DNA of 57,130 bases from Patescibacteria group bacterium (GCA_030917865.1 JAUPTX010000004.1:1-57130); one strand, 5' to 3'. Counted from the first letter of the stretch, positions 25,552-33,143 are shown. Program-made: numbers and translations. Notes: generated by a model not told the origin, from the letters alone.

Positions 25552-25580
25552 TGAGTTCTAAAAGAAATTAAAAATTTTTC

Positions 25581-25703
25581 ATGAAAATTAAAACTTCTAT
25601 CAAGAAAAAAGACCTAGCTCAAGGCGATCAAATCGTTAAGAGAAAAGGCAAATTATACAGAATTAATAAGAAAAATCCTCGTCGAAAAGCAAGACAAGGA
25701 TAA
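25581..25703 (+). CDS. rpmJ: 50S ribosomal protein bL36, zinc-free form
   Basis: A 40-residue protein MKIKTSIKKKDLAQGDQIVK... ending KKNPRRKARQG. The N-terminal basic segment, the central IVKRKGKLYRI strand and the terminal RQG match bL36. The four zinc ligands (CxxC...C...H) of the usual form are all absent, making it a C-minus bL36. It is 19 bases upstream of rpsM, the normal bacterial order infA-rpmJ-rpsM-rpsK-rpsD-rpoA-rplQ. Confidence 0.92.
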   Translation: MKIKTSIKKKDLAQGDQIVKRKGKLYRINKKNPRRKARQG

Positions 25704-25722
25704 TTTTAGTTTATATTTTATT

Positions 25723-26103
25723 ATGAGAATTTCAGGTATAACAATCCCAGAGAGAAGATTAGAGATGGCGCTTACTGTCGTTTATGGTGTTGGTCGTGCG
25801 AGAGCTAGAAAAATTTTAGATGAAGCTCGAGTTGACTACAGTAAAAATCCAAAAGATTTAACTACAGATGAAGAAAACCTAATCAGAAAGATAATAGAAG
25901 ATAACTATACGATAGAAGGTAACTTGAAAAGAACAGTTTCTGCGAACATCAAAAGACTAAAAGATATCGGATCATACAGAGGATCAAGACACTCAAGAGG
26001 TCTTCCCGTAAGAGCTCAGAGAACAAAGACGAATTCTCGAACAGTTAGAGGAAACGTTAGAAAGACCATGGGATCAGGTAGAGTGATAGCATCTAAGACA
26101 TAA
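25723..26103 (+). CDS. rpsM: 30S ribosomal protein uS13
   Basis: 126 residues with the uS13 segments IPERRLEMALTVVYGVGRARARKIL, the GSYRGSRHSRGLPVRAQRTKTNSRT signature and a basic C-terminal tail. It sits in the small-subunit head contacting tRNA and the large subunit. The next gene starts 4 bases after its stop. Confidence 0.97.
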   Translation: MRISGITIPERRLEMALTVVYGVGRARARKILDEARVDYSKNPKDLTTDEENLIRKIIEDNYTIEGNLKRTVSANIKRLKDIGSYRGSRHSRGLPVRAQRTKTNSRTVRGNVRKTMGSGRVIASKT

Positions 26104-26107
26104 TAAT

Positions 26108-26542
26108 ATGGGAAAGAAAAGAATCGTAAAAACTAAAACAGGAGGCGTAAATAAAGAGCTAAAAAATAGAGCTCTTGCAAAATCATCAAAGAGAAAACTT
26201 GCTGATGGTATTTTGTTTGTCGAAGCTACTTTCAATAACACAAAAGTTTCTTTTTCTGATAAAAAAGGAAATGTTATTTTCTGGTCTTCTTCTGGATCAC
26301 TAGGATTTAAAGGTGCTAAAAAGGGTACACCTTTTGCTGCTGCAAAAGTAGGTGACCTAATCGGCGAAAAAGCAGAAGCTATCGGAGTAAAAGAAGCTGA
26401 GGCTGTTGTGAGCGGTGTTGGTACAGGTAGAGAATCTGCCATCCGAGCTTTCATGGCAAGAGGAATAGAGATAACAGCTATTAAGGACACTACACCAGTT
26501 CCTTTTAATGGACCAAAACCTAAGAAACCAAGAAGAGTATAG
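26108..26542 (+). CDS. rpsK: 30S ribosomal protein uS11
   Basis: 144 residues with GILFVEATFNNTKVSFSDKKGNVI, SSGSLGFKGAKKGTPFAA, GVGTGRESAIRAF and the C-terminal TPVPFNGPKPKKPRRV, all hallmarks of uS11. It forms part of the platform near the 3' end of 16S rRNA. Ribosomal gene order is conserved. Confidence 0.97.
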   Translation: MGKKRIVKTKTGGVNKELKNRALAKSSKRKLADGILFVEATFNNTKVSFSDKKGNVIFWSSSGSLGFKGAKKGTPFAAAKVGDLIGEKAEAIGVKEAEAVVSGVGTGRESAIRAFMARGIEITAIKDTTPVPFNGPKPKKPRRV

Positions 26543-26565
26543 TATTAAAATATTAAAGAAGAATT

Positions 26566-27174
26566 ATGATAATAGGACCAAAATATAAAATTTGCAGAAG
26601 ACTAGGAAGCGGAGTGTTTGATCAATGCCAAACACAGAAATTTATGGCTTCTGAAGGCAAAAAATCTCCGAAAGCTAGCAAGGGGCCAAGAAAACAGCTT
26701 TCTGAGTACGGAATGCAGTTAAACGAAAAACAAAAAATTCGTTTCTCTTATGGTATTTCTGAAAAGCAACTATCTAACTACGTAGAAACAGCCACAACTA
26801 CAAAAGGTGCTATTGCATCTGAAAAACTATACGAACTACTTGAAACAAGACTTGATAATGTTATCTACAGATCAGGACTTGCTGTAACAAGAAGACTTGC
26901 AAGACAAATGGCTTCTCACGGACACTTTTTGGTTAATGGTGTAAAAACAAACGTTCCTTCTTACCACCTTTCTATTGGAGACAAGATTTCTGTAAAAGAA
27001 GGAAGTAAATCTTCTGTTCTATTCCAAAATACAGACAAGAAACTAGAGAAATTCAACGTGCCAGCTTGGCTTTCATTAAATGCAGACAAGCTTGAAGTTG
27101 AAGTTCGCGGTGTTCCTAAAAAAGACGACGCATTCCTAGATTTCAACACAGTTCTAGAGTTCTACAGCCGTTAA
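26566..27174 (+). CDS. rpsD: 30S ribosomal protein uS4
   Basis: 202 residues with GPKYKICRRLGSGVF at the N-terminus and an S4 RNA-binding domain from about residue 98 (RLDNVIYRSGLAVTRRLARQMASHGHFLVNG). It nucleates 30S assembly and in many bacteria represses this operon by binding the leader mRNA. Confidence 0.97.
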   Translation: MIIGPKYKICRRLGSGVFDQCQTQKFMASEGKKSPKASKGPRKQLSEYGMQLNEKQKIRFSYGISEKQLSNYVETATTTKGAIASEKLYELLETRLDNVIYRSGLAVTRRLARQMASHGHFLVNGVKTNVPSYHLSIGDKISVKEGSKSSVLFQNTDKKLEKFNVPAWLSLNADKLEVEVRGVPKKDDAFLDFNTVLEFYSR

Positions 27175-27212
27175 TTAAATTTTGTTAGCTTATTATTAAT
27201 AATTAAGTATTT

Positions 27213-28193
27213 ATGATTGATACAAAAATCATCCTACCGTCAAAGCCTCGACTTGTTAAAGAAGAGGGAAACAAAGGGGTATATGAGATTGATAATCTAT
27301 ATCCTGGTTATGGACATACACTAGGTAATTCACTTAGAAGAATTATCCTTTCCTCACTTCCTGGTGCATCTATAACTTCTATTAAAATCTCTGGAGCAGA
27401 TCATGAATTTGCTGTACTTGATGGTGTTAAGGAAGATGTTATCAATATAATTCTTAACCTTAAAAAAGTAAGATTTAGACTTTTAACAGACGAAGTTCAA
27501 ACTTTGACTCTTAAGGTTAAAGGGCCAAAAGAAGTTTACGCTTCTGATATTAAATCAGCTGGTCAAGTAGAAGTTCTAACAGGAGATCAATATATCTGTG
27601 AAGTTACAGGAAAGATTGATTTCGAAATTGAAATGAATATTCAAAAAGGTCTTGGATACGTTTCAAAAGAAGAACTTCAAAAAGAAAAGATGGATATTGG
27701 TCACATCGCTTTAGACGCAATCTTCACACCAATCAGAAGAGTTGCATACGATGTAGAAAATATGCGAGTTGGTGATTCTACAAACTACAACAGACTAATC
27801 ATGTCTATTGAGACAGACGGAACATATTCACCAAGAGAAGCAATCGAAAAAGCTATAGAAATAATGATCGTTCAACTTCAAGCAATACATGATTTCAAAG
27901 GTCTTGATGAAAAACCAGAAGAAATCATCGAGGCTGTAGAAAAAGAAGTTAACGAAGTAAGAGAAGCTTCAAAAGACGGTAGTGATGACGAGAAAGAAAT
28001 AATGAAAACTCGAATCGAAGACCTAAATCTTTCAACAAGAACATTAAATTCACTTATAAACGGCAAAATCAGAACAGTCGGCGGTATCGCTCGAAAAACA
28101 GAATCTGATCTTCTAGAGCTAGAAGGTATGGGAGAAAAAGGAATCCAAGAAATTAAGAGGGCCTTGAGTAATTTTGGAATTCTGCTAAAGTAG
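27213..28193 (+). CDS. rpoA: RNA polymerase alpha subunit
   Basis: 326 residues. The N-terminal dimerisation domain has YPGYGHTLGNSLRRIILSSLPG; domain 2 shows VRFRLLTDEVQTL; the C-terminal domain begins around residue 268 (IEDLNLSTRTLNSLINGKIRTVGGI) with the helix-hairpin-helix ELEGMGEKGIQEIKRAL, so upstream-element and regulator contacts should be possible. It is expressed from the ribosomal operon. Confidence 0.97.
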   Translation: MIDTKIILPSKPRLVKEEGNKGVYEIDNLYPGYGHTLGNSLRRIILSSLPGASITSIKISGADHEFAVLDGVKEDVINIILNLKKVRFRLLTDEVQTLTLKVKGPKEVYASDIKSAGQVEVLTGDQYICEVTGKIDFEIEMNIQKGLGYVSKEELQKEKMDIGHIALDAIFTPIRRVAYDVENMRVGDSTNYNRLIMSIETDGTYSPREAIEKAIEIMIVQLQAIHDFKGLDEKPEEIIEAVEKEVNEVREASKDGSDDEKEIMKTRIEDLNLSTRTLNSLINGKIRTVGGIARKTESDLLELEGMGEKGIQEIKRALSNFGILLK

Positions 28194-28217
28194 TGTAGTA
28201 ATTTTATTTAAAACAAC

Positions 28218-28574
28218 ATGAGACATCATAATCACAACAGAAAATTCGGTAGAAAAAAGAAAGTGCGAAGCGCTCTTCTTAAGTCTTTGGTATTGTCTTT
28301 GATTGTATACGGAAGAATCCGAACAACAGAAGCAAAAGCTAAAGAAATAAGACCAATAGTAGAAAAGATGGTAACTAGAGCCTTGTCTGCCGACGTAAAC
28401 GCAAAGAGGGTTATAATGTCTCGACTTATGAACAGAGCACCTGAAACTAAGAAGCTGATCGAAGAGATTGCTCCAAAGTTTAAGGGTGTGGCTGGTGGAT
28501 ACACAAGAATCCTAAAGCTTCCTAACAGAAAATCAGATGGTGCTAAAATGGCATTGATTGAATTTGTAAAATAA
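28218..28574 (+). CDS. rplQ: 50S ribosomal protein bL17
   Basis: 118 residues starting MRHHNHNRKFGRKKKVRSALLKSLVLSLI with RIRTTEAKAKEIRPIVEKMVT, the bL17 signature, and the C-terminal GGYTRILKLPNRKSDGAKMALIEFV. It is 24 bases after rpoA, as in the standard alpha operon. Confidence 0.96.
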   Translation: MRHHNHNRKFGRKKKVRSALLKSLVLSLIVYGRIRTTEAKAKEIRPIVEKMVTRALSADVNAKRVIMSRLMNRAPETKKLIEEIAPKFKGVAGGYTRILKLPNRKSDGAKMALIEFVK

Positions 28575-28592
28575 GTATACTAATAAAACTTT

Positions 28593-28937
28593 ATGGAATA
28601 TAAAATTGACGCACAAAATAAGAAAATCGGAAGACTGGCAAGTGAAATTGCTATGATTCTTATGGGTAAAAACACTCCAGATTTCGAAAAGCATAAAATC
28701 GCAGGAAATACTGTAGAAGTGTTTAATGCGTCAAAAATGTCTATCGACGTTAAAAAACTAAGAGAAAAAGAATACGAAACATATTCAGGATATCCAGGAG
28801 GTCTTAAATTCACTTCTCTAGAAAAAATGCTAGAAAAGAAAGGATACGGAGAAGTTATCAGAAACGCAGTTCACGGAATGCTTCCAGCAAACAAACTAAG
28901 AGATCGATTAATGAAGAACCTAATTATTAAAGACTAA
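28593..28937 (+). CDS. rplM: 50S ribosomal protein uL13
   Basis: 114 residues with KKIGRLASEIAMILMGKN near the start, YETYSGYPGGLKF and VHGMLPANKLRDRLMKNL, typical of uL13. It is shorter than the usual 140 residues because the N-terminal extension is reduced. A TATACT 11 bases upstream may give an extra internal promoter. Confidence 0.93.
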   Translation: MEYKIDAQNKKIGRLASEIAMILMGKNTPDFEKHKIAGNTVEVFNASKMSIDVKKLREKEYETYSGYPGGLKFTSLEKMLEKKGYGEVIRNAVHGMLPANKLRDRLMKNLIIKD

Positions 28938-28942
28938 AAATC

Positions 28943-29356
28943 ATGACAACAGCTAAAACAAAAGATAAATACTTTGAGGCAGTAGGCAGACGCAAGACTT
29001 CAACAGCGCGTGTGCGTATTACCCCTTCAGCAAAAACTTCTTTTGTAATCAACGACAAGTCTATAAACGAATACTTTACAGTTGATTCTCTAAGAAAAGT
29101 TGTTTCTGATCCTTTTGATAAACAAGAAACTCCTAAAAATTTCTCTGTTTCTATCAAAGTTTCTGGTGGTGGTATCAACGGTCAAGCAGATGCTATAAGA
29201 CACGGTATCACAAGAGCATTGGTTAAATTCGATGAATCTCTACGAAGTCCAATGAAGAAACTTGGTTTCCTAAAAAGAGATCCAAGATCAAAAGAAAGAA
29301 GAAAGGCCGGTCTTGCTCAAGCTGCGAGAAAGCGAAAACAATGGTCAAAACGATAA
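28943..29356 (+). CDS. rpsI: 30S ribosomal protein uS9
   Basis: 137 residues with FEAVGRRKTSTARVRITPS, VKVSGGGINGQADAIRHGITRAL-type segment, and the C-terminal KRDPRSKERRKAGLAQAARKRKQWSKR tail whose last Lys-Arg reaches the P-site tRNA. It is the last gene of the cluster and is followed by a clear terminator. Confidence 0.97.
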   Translation: MTTAKTKDKYFEAVGRRKTSTARVRITPSAKTSFVINDKSINEYFTVDSLRKVVSDPFDKQETPKNFSVSIKVSGGGINGQADAIRHGITRALVKFDESLRSPMKKLGFLKRDPRSKERRKAGLAQAARKRKQWSKR

Positions 29357-29368
29357 AAAACTATTTTT

Positions 29369-29394
29369 CAAAAAACCTCGAAAGAGGTTTTTTG
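29369..29394 (+). terminator. Terminator of the ribosomal operon
   Basis: Perfect 11-bp stem CAAAAAACCTC/GAGGTTTTTTG with GAAA tetraloop (29369-29394). Confidence 0.9.
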
Positions 29395-29398
29395 ATTT

Positions 29399-29446
29399 CC
29401 CCTCATCTATGAGGAGGGGTGCCCGCAGGGCGGGGTGGTGTTGTAT
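29399..29446. repeat. GC-rich REP-like double hairpin
   Basis: Two adjacent hairpins, CCTCAT/ATGAGG and GCCC-GCA-GGGC, sit in a G-rich segment (GAGGGGTGCCC...GGGCGGGGTGG). The composition contrasts sharply with the AT-rich surroundings and recalls REP-like intergenic elements that I believe recur in CPR genomes. Only one copy was noticed in this window. Confidence 0.4.
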
Positions 29447-29461
29447 AAAAAATTATTATTT

Positions 29462-29488
29462 CCTACTTTTTCATTACCAAAAAGTAGG
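29462..29488. repeat. Perfect 10-bp inverted repeat
   Basis: CCTACTTTTT and AAAAAGTAGG flank CATTACC. It directly precedes the long palindrome at 29499-29656 and may belong to the same element. Confidence 0.6.
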
Positions 29489-29498
29489 CAAAAGGCTA

Positions 29499-29656
29499 GA
29501 CCCACACTTCACACCTAAAAACAATAGATTTTAAGCCAAGAAAATGATGAACTCGCTTAAAAAGAAGTGATTTGGCACTTCTTTTTAGGCTTCAAACAGC
29601 ATCAGTTTCTAAGGCAAAATACTATTGTTTTCTTAACGGTGTTCTAGTGTAGGGTC
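29499..29656. repeat. 158-bp imperfect palindrome
   Basis: The left arm starts GACCC (29499) and the right arm ends GGGTC (29656). The central 12-bp perfect stem is 29558-29569 with 29576-29587 (loop ATTTGG). Other matching blocks are AACAATAG with CTATTGTT, ACACC with GGTGT, and AAGCC with GGCTT. No ORF of note lies within. It could be a miniature mobile element, a long-hairpin RNA or a replication-linked structure. It fills most of the 413-base gap between rpsI and the next gene, and there is no direct evidence of target-site duplication. Confidence 0.6.
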
Positions 29657-29678
29657 GGAAGTGGTTACTTTACGATTC

Positions 29679-29706
29679 TTGACAAAGTGTGTGTATGTGA
29701 TATAAT
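29679..29706 (+). promoter_or_regulatory. Consensus sigma70 promoter
   Basis: TTGACA, 16-base spacer ending TGA, TATAAT: near-perfect consensus for the zinc-ribbon gene at 29769. Confidence 0.85.
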
Positions 29707-29731
29707 GTGCTAGAATATTGAACCCAAACTA

Positions 29732-29753
29732 GTCTGGTTTTAGAAAACCAGAC
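29732..29753 (+). promoter_or_regulatory. 5'-UTR hairpin upstream of 29769
   Basis: Perfect inverted repeat GTCTGGTTTT/AAAACCAGAC with only two bases between, inside the leader of about 55 bases and ending 15 bases before the ATG. Confidence 0.6.
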
Positions 29754-29768
29754 GCAATACAACAGAAC

Positions 29769-30095
29769 ATGAAAGCGGAACTTTTGTTCGTATGTAAGGA
29801 CGCGGCTGGTGGATGTGGGCACGTTGGCCCACGTACAAGTTGGATATCTGTGGGAGACACCCTTGAAATGTGTCCTGTGTGTCTCCAAGACCACGCCTTT
29901 GCTGTGGACTTGGAGAACGTACATCGCCTCAAAGAGTGGGGAATGGACCCTGAACCTGTCCGAGAGCTGTTGAAGATCGAAGAGGCCAAGGAGATCGATG
30001 AAACCCATGACGCGATTGATCGTCAGCGTCAAGCAAACGGACACAAAAGTGGTTACAGAAGTATTCAAGGAGGTGGCTATGACTACGAATTCTAG
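29769..30095 (+). CDS. Small putative zinc-ribbon protein, unknown
   Basis: A 108-residue protein with four metal-ligand-like Cys in the N-terminal third: one in FVCKDAAGGCGHVG (two Cys, with a nearby His) and a CPVC pair at EMCPVCLQ. The rest is a charged helix and a Gly/Tyr-rich tail. Codon choice is GC-richer than in the neighbours. It is a single-gene unit with a consensus promoter, a structured leader and a strong terminator. An RNA- or protein-binding ribbon is plausible; no family recognised. Confidence 0.6.
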   Translation: MKAELLFVCKDAAGGCGHVGPRTSWISVGDTLEMCPVCLQDHAFAVDLENVHRLKEWGMDPEPVRELLKIEEAKEIDETHDAIDRQRQANGHKSGYRSIQGGGYDYEF

Positions 30096-30114
30096 CTCCT
30101 CGACCCAATTGTAC

Positions 30115-30154
30115 GAACGACGCCGACCCCAAGGGGTCGGCGTTCTTGTTTTTC
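30115..30154 (+). terminator. Terminator of 29769 gene
   Basis: Stem CGCCGACCCC/GGGGTCGGCG (10 bp, loop AA), extended by GAA/TTC, then TTGTTTTTC. The -10 of the next gene follows directly. Confidence 0.88.
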
Positions 30155-30155
30155 A

Positions 30156-30164
30156 TGGTAAAAT
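30156..30164 (+). promoter_or_regulatory. Leaderless-type promoter of the Pif1-like gene
   Basis: TGG-TAAAAT ends 9 bases before the ATG at 30174. Confidence 0.5.
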
Positions 30165-30173
30165 ATTTTCTAT

Positions 30174-31847
30174 ATGACTCAATCAGACGCTTTAAAAATT
30201 CTCAAAACTGGAGCGAATGTTTTTCTCACTGGTGCGCCTGGTGCCGGTAAAACCTATGTATTAAATCAATACATCGAATACCTAAAAGAACACGATATAA
30301 ACCCAGCTGTCACCGCTTCGACTGGTGTTGCAGCTACGCATATCGGCGGCGTGACGATACACTCTTGGTCTGGTGTTGGCGTGAAGCAAAACCTCACAGA
30401 CTGGGATGTAGACGCTATAGAGAGTAAAAAATATCTTTGGAGTAGATATGAAAAAACAAAAGTTTTGATAATAGATGAGATATCCATGCTCTCTGCCGAT
30501 ATCTTGAATTCAGTTAACAAAGTTTGCAAAGCCTTTAAAAGAAACGAACTTCCTTTTGGTGGCATGCAGGTTGTTTTGGTTGGCGATTTTTTTCAGTTGC
30601 CGCCGATAGGGGAAAAGGGTCAAGAAGTGAAATTTGCTTTTGAATCGCCGGCTTGGAAAGAATTAAATCCACTCGTTCTGTATTTAACAGAACAACACCG
30701 TCAAGAAGACGACGCTCTTTTGGGTATTTTGGACAGGATCAGAAGGGGCGATGTAGAAGAAGAATTCGAAGAACTTCGAGACAGGCTAGAAGCAGAATTT
30801 GAAGATTTGGTGAGTCACACCAAACTTTACACTCACAATGCAGATGTAGATACGATAAACACTTCGCACTTAGAAAAACTAAAAGGCGACGAATATTATT
30901 TCGAAATGAATTCAAAAGGCAAGGGTAACCACGTGGAGCGCCTGAAAGAAAGTTGCCTTTCTCCAGAAAATCTTTGTCTTAAAAAGGGCGCAGTTGTGAT
31001 GTGTACGAAAAACAATTTCGAAGCAGGGTATGTTAACGGAACTTTGGGTGAAGTCACAGATTTCGACAAAGATACTGGTCACCCGATAATAATCACAAAC
31101 CACGGAAAAGAAATTATTATCGAACCAACTTCTTGGAATATAGAAGACGGTGACAAGATAATCGCCTCTATTTCCCAGATTCCTTTGCGACTCGCTTGGG
31201 CTATCACAGTACATAAAAGCCAAGGCATGTCGCTCGACGCTGCTGAGATAGATCTGGGTAAGGCTTTTGAATACGGTCAAGGGTATGTGGCTCTTTCTCG
31301 TGTGCGAACGCTAGAGGGGTTAAAACTGCTTGGCTTTAACGCACAAGCGCTGATGGTGCATCCGAAGATTTTAGAGATTGATAAAAAATTTCGTGGAAAG
31401 TCAGAACAGATTTTAGAATATTTACAGAAAAAAGAAGACGCTGATTTGCAAAAGTCGGCAGAAAATTTCATAACAAAATGTGGCGGATCGATAGAGAAAA
31501 TAGATGTACAAGCTAAACAAAAAGAACTTGATAAAACGAGCACGTTTGAGAAAACTCGTTTGCTTTTAGTGGATAAAAAATCAATCGATGAAATAGCTAT
31601 TGAAAGAGGTCTGACTAAAGAAACCGTGCTTTCGCATATTGAAAAGCTTTTAATGGAAAACAAGATTTCAAAAGAAGATCTGAGTCATATAAAACCAAAA
31701 GGGAAAAAGTTTAAAGACACGCTCGCGACTTTCCAAAAAATGTATGACAAAACCGGCGAACTAAATCTTTCTCCAGTGAAAAGCAAACTCGGCGCCGATA
31801 CTTCGTATTTTGATATACAGCTCGCAAGGGTGTTTTTGGAGAGGTGA
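30174..31847 (+). CDS. Pif1/RecD-like superfamily 1 helicase with C-terminal HTH domain
   Basis: Walker A GAPGAGKT is at residues 20-27, followed by the Ia-type TASTGVAATHIGGVTIHSWSG, Walker B VLIIDEISML near residue 95, motif III VLVGDFFQLPP and the C-terminal motifs AWAITVHKSQGMSLDAAEIDLG and GYVALSRVRTLEGL. These are typical of Pif1-family 5'-3' helicases. About 100 residues at the end (TRLLLVDKKSIDEIAIERGLTKETVLSHI) look like the HTH_40/RQC-type domain found on RecQ and CPR Pif1 proteins. Length 557. It likely resolves G-quadruplexes or R-loops, or works in repair; it is monocistronic. Confidence 0.9.
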   Translation: MTQSDALKILKTGANVFLTGAPGAGKTYVLNQYIEYLKEHDINPAVTASTGVAATHIGGVTIHSWSGVGVKQNLTDWDVDAIESKKYLWSRYEKTKVLIIDEISMLSADILNSVNKVCKAFKRNELPFGGMQVVLVGDFFQLPPIGEKGQEVKFAFESPAWKELNPLVLYLTEQHRQEDDALLGILDRIRRGDVEEEFEELRDRLEAEFEDLVSHTKLYTHNADVDTINTSHLEKLKGDEYYFEMNSKGKGNHVERLKESCLSPENLCLKKGAVVMCTKNNFEAGYVNGTLGEVTDFDKDTGHPIIITNHGKEIIIEPTSWNIEDGDKIIASISQIPLRLAWAITVHKSQGMSLDAAEIDLGKAFEYGQGYVALSRVRTLEGLKLLGFNAQALMVHPKILEIDKKFRGKSEQILEYLQKKEDADLQKSAENFITKCGGSIEKIDVQAKQKELDKTSTFEKTRLLLVDKKSIDEIAIERGLTKETVLSHIEKLLMENKISKEDLSHIKPKGKKFKDTLATFQKMYDKTGELNLSPVKSKLGADTSYFDIQLARVFLER

Positions 31848-31876
31848 TTGACAAAACCTATATAATATGATATATT
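31848..31876 (+). promoter_or_regulatory. Consensus sigma70 promoter
   Basis: TTGACA, 17-base spacer ending TGA, TATATT. The sequence TATATTACAGAC around the start point is identical at 50260-50271, in front of another orphan gene. Confidence 0.85.
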
Positions 31877-31902
31877 ACAGACCAGGAAACCAAGTACAAA
31901 CC

Positions 31903-31918
31903 GCCGACGAAAGTTGGC
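31903..31918 (+). promoter_or_regulatory. 5'-UTR hairpin with GAAA tetraloop
   Basis: GCCGAC-GAAA-GTTGGC forms a 6-bp stem (one G-T pair) closed by a GNRA loop in the leader of the 31933 gene. Confidence 0.55.
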
Positions 31919-31932
31919 TTAAAACAAGAATA

Positions 31933-32475
31933 ATGGCAACCACTACCACACCAAAAGAGTTGAATCTCGTGGAGAGGTTCATGCAGAATAACCAATTCTG
32001 CAGCGAATCGTACCGGTTCGAAACATTCCTGACCGAGGTACTCATGGCTCAGTTCGACGAATTCGAAAAACTGGAGCGCGAGAAACTTCATAATAGGGAG
32101 ATACCGAAGATCATGCGTGAGATCAAAGGCGACATCGCCAAGGCAAAGATCGAACGTCGGCGTAAGATCACTAAGGAATTCAGCAGTCTTCATATCGCCT
32201 TCCACATCGAAGGTAATCCTGAGAAGTGGCCGATAGCTATATCAAAGGAAACCTTCCCGAGCATGTTCAAGACGCACTACCGTCCCGATCTCACTCACTA
32301 TTTTGACCGTCACGACTGGTTGAAAAATGTTGAAGCTTGGAGGCGAGTCGGTATCTGGCGACAGGTTATTGGAAGGCTCTTGAAGAAAAAGGGTCTCAAG
32401 CTGACTCTGGAGCGAGACTTCACCGGATCAGGTTGGGGAGGGGGTGGAACCTGTGTCTTGGTTATCAGTTGGTGA
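31933..32475 (+). CDS. Hypothetical protein, GC-rich orphan (180 aa)
   Basis: Starts MATTTTPKELNLVERFM. I chose ATG 31933 because the promoter predicts transcription from about 31883, which excludes the earlier in-frame ATG at 31867 that overlaps the -10 region. The N-terminal half is helical and strongly charged (QFDEFEKLEREKLHNREI), the second half contains several Trp, and the end is Gly-rich (FTGSGWGGGGTCVLVISW). No transmembrane segment, no recognised motif. Composition is near 48% GC by eye, well above the neighbours. Confidence 0.55.
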   Translation: MATTTTPKELNLVERFMQNNQFCSESYRFETFLTEVLMAQFDEFEKLEREKLHNREIPKIMREIKGDIAKAKIERRRKITKEFSSLHIAFHIEGNPEKWPIAISKETFPSMFKTHYRPDLTHYFDRHDWLKNVEAWRRVGIWRQVIGRLLKKKGLKLTLERDFTGSGWGGGGTCVLVISW

Positions 32476-32493
32476 AGGAGTAACTATAAAGCA

Positions 32494-32528
32494 AAGAGCG
32501 CCCCGTAAGGCGCTCTTCTTCTTTTTTA
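32494..32528. terminator. Terminator between convergent genes
   Basis: Stem AAGAGCGCC/GGCGCTCTT, loop of 6, tail CTTCTTTTTT on the plus strand. Confidence 0.85.
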
Positions 32529-33050
32529 CCCCTTAAAAATTTCTAGCAATTTCTCTTCAGAAATTGGGTCGATATATTGCGTGACGAGGATTATCAGTTC
32601 GTCGCCTAGACCCATATCTTTTTTAATATTCATAAACAGGTGCTCGAGCGGGTACGGTGAAAACCAAACAGAATTTTTCAAACATACAAAACCTGCTTTT
32701 TTCAAAATATATCGCAGAGAGTTTCTTTCACTTTTTCTGTCTTCTGGGATGTCTAAAATAACGATCCGCCAAAAGCCGTCCCAGTTTGTTGAAACCAGGC
32801 TAGTCGGGGAAGAGAGTTTGATATTGCGAAGCTTGTTTCGGCCTTCGGGCGTGATCTTGTAAAAAGAAGACCTTTCTGTATCTATTTCCTCCACCAAACC
32901 ACCCTCTGTGAGCCCTTTAAGCGTCCTGGAAACGGCGTATTTGCTGGTTTCGGCACTTTCCACGCCCTCAAACAAAACTTCTTTATTAGAAGCCTTTTTG
33001 CCGTTTAAAAACTCGAGTATTTTTTCTTGGATTTTGTTTACTTTTGCCAT
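32526..33050 (-). CDS. PaaX-like / Cas2-fold transcriptional regulator
   Basis: 174 residues. The N-terminal half is a winged helix (KIQEKILEFLNGKKASNKEVLF, with AVSRTLKGLTEGGLVEEID as recognition part). The C-terminal half GFWRIVILDIPEDRKSERN followed by KAGFVCLKNSVWFSPYP matches the ferredoxin-like PaaX C-terminal/Cas2-like domain found fused to HTH in CPR. I chose ATG 33050: TTGTAA-17-TAAAAT ends 7 bases upstream. No CRISPR array or other cas gene is present, so this is a regulator or toxin-like nuclease, not adaptation machinery. It is divergent from grpE, with a near-palindrome between the promoters. Confidence 0.78.
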   Translation of the reverse strand: MAKVNKIQEKILEFLNGKKASNKEVLFEGVESAETSKYAVSRTLKGLTEGGLVEEIDTERSSFYKITPEGRNKLRNIKLSSPTSLVSTNWDGFWRIVILDIPEDRKSERNSLRYILKKAGFVCLKNSVWFSPYPLEHLFMNIKKDMGLGDELIILVTQYIDPISEEKLLEIFKG

Positions 33051-33057
33051 TGACAAT

Positions 33058-33086
33058 ATTTTAACAGGCAATATAATATTTTACAA
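33058..33086 (-). promoter_or_regulatory. Promoter of the PaaX-like gene
   Basis: On the minus strand TTGTAA (33086-33081), 17-base spacer ending TGT, TAAAAT (33063-33058), 7 bases before the ATG. Confidence 0.75.
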
Positions 33087-33089
33087 GTA

Positions 33090-33105
33090 TTTTGCGAGCG
33101 TAAAA
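33090..33105. promoter_or_regulatory. Candidate operator between divergent promoters
   Basis: TTTTGCGAGCGTAAAA is a near-palindrome (one mismatch per arm) lying just upstream of both -35 boxes. It is well placed for autoregulation by the PaaX-like protein and control of grpE-dnaK. Confidence 0.35.
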
Positions 33106-33108
33106 AAC

Positions 33109-33137
33109 TTGTCAAAATAATTTCAAAAATATATAAT
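33109..33137 (+). promoter_or_regulatory. grpE operon promoter
   Basis: TTGTCA, 17-base spacer, TATAAT. The predicted start near 33144 leaves a leader of about 112 bases. No CIRCE (HrcA) repeat is visible. Confidence 0.75.
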
Positions 33138-33143
33138 TAAGGT

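Noticed and set aside
29313-29534. ORF overlapping the rpsI end and the hairpin region
   Set aside because: It runs out of frame through rpsI, a terminator and inverted repeats; composition and content fit non-coding DNA.
32526-33050. Possible CRISPR Cas2
   Set aside because: The C-terminal domain has the Cas2/PaaX fold, but it is fused to a winged helix and there is no repeat array, cas1 or other cas gene in the window.
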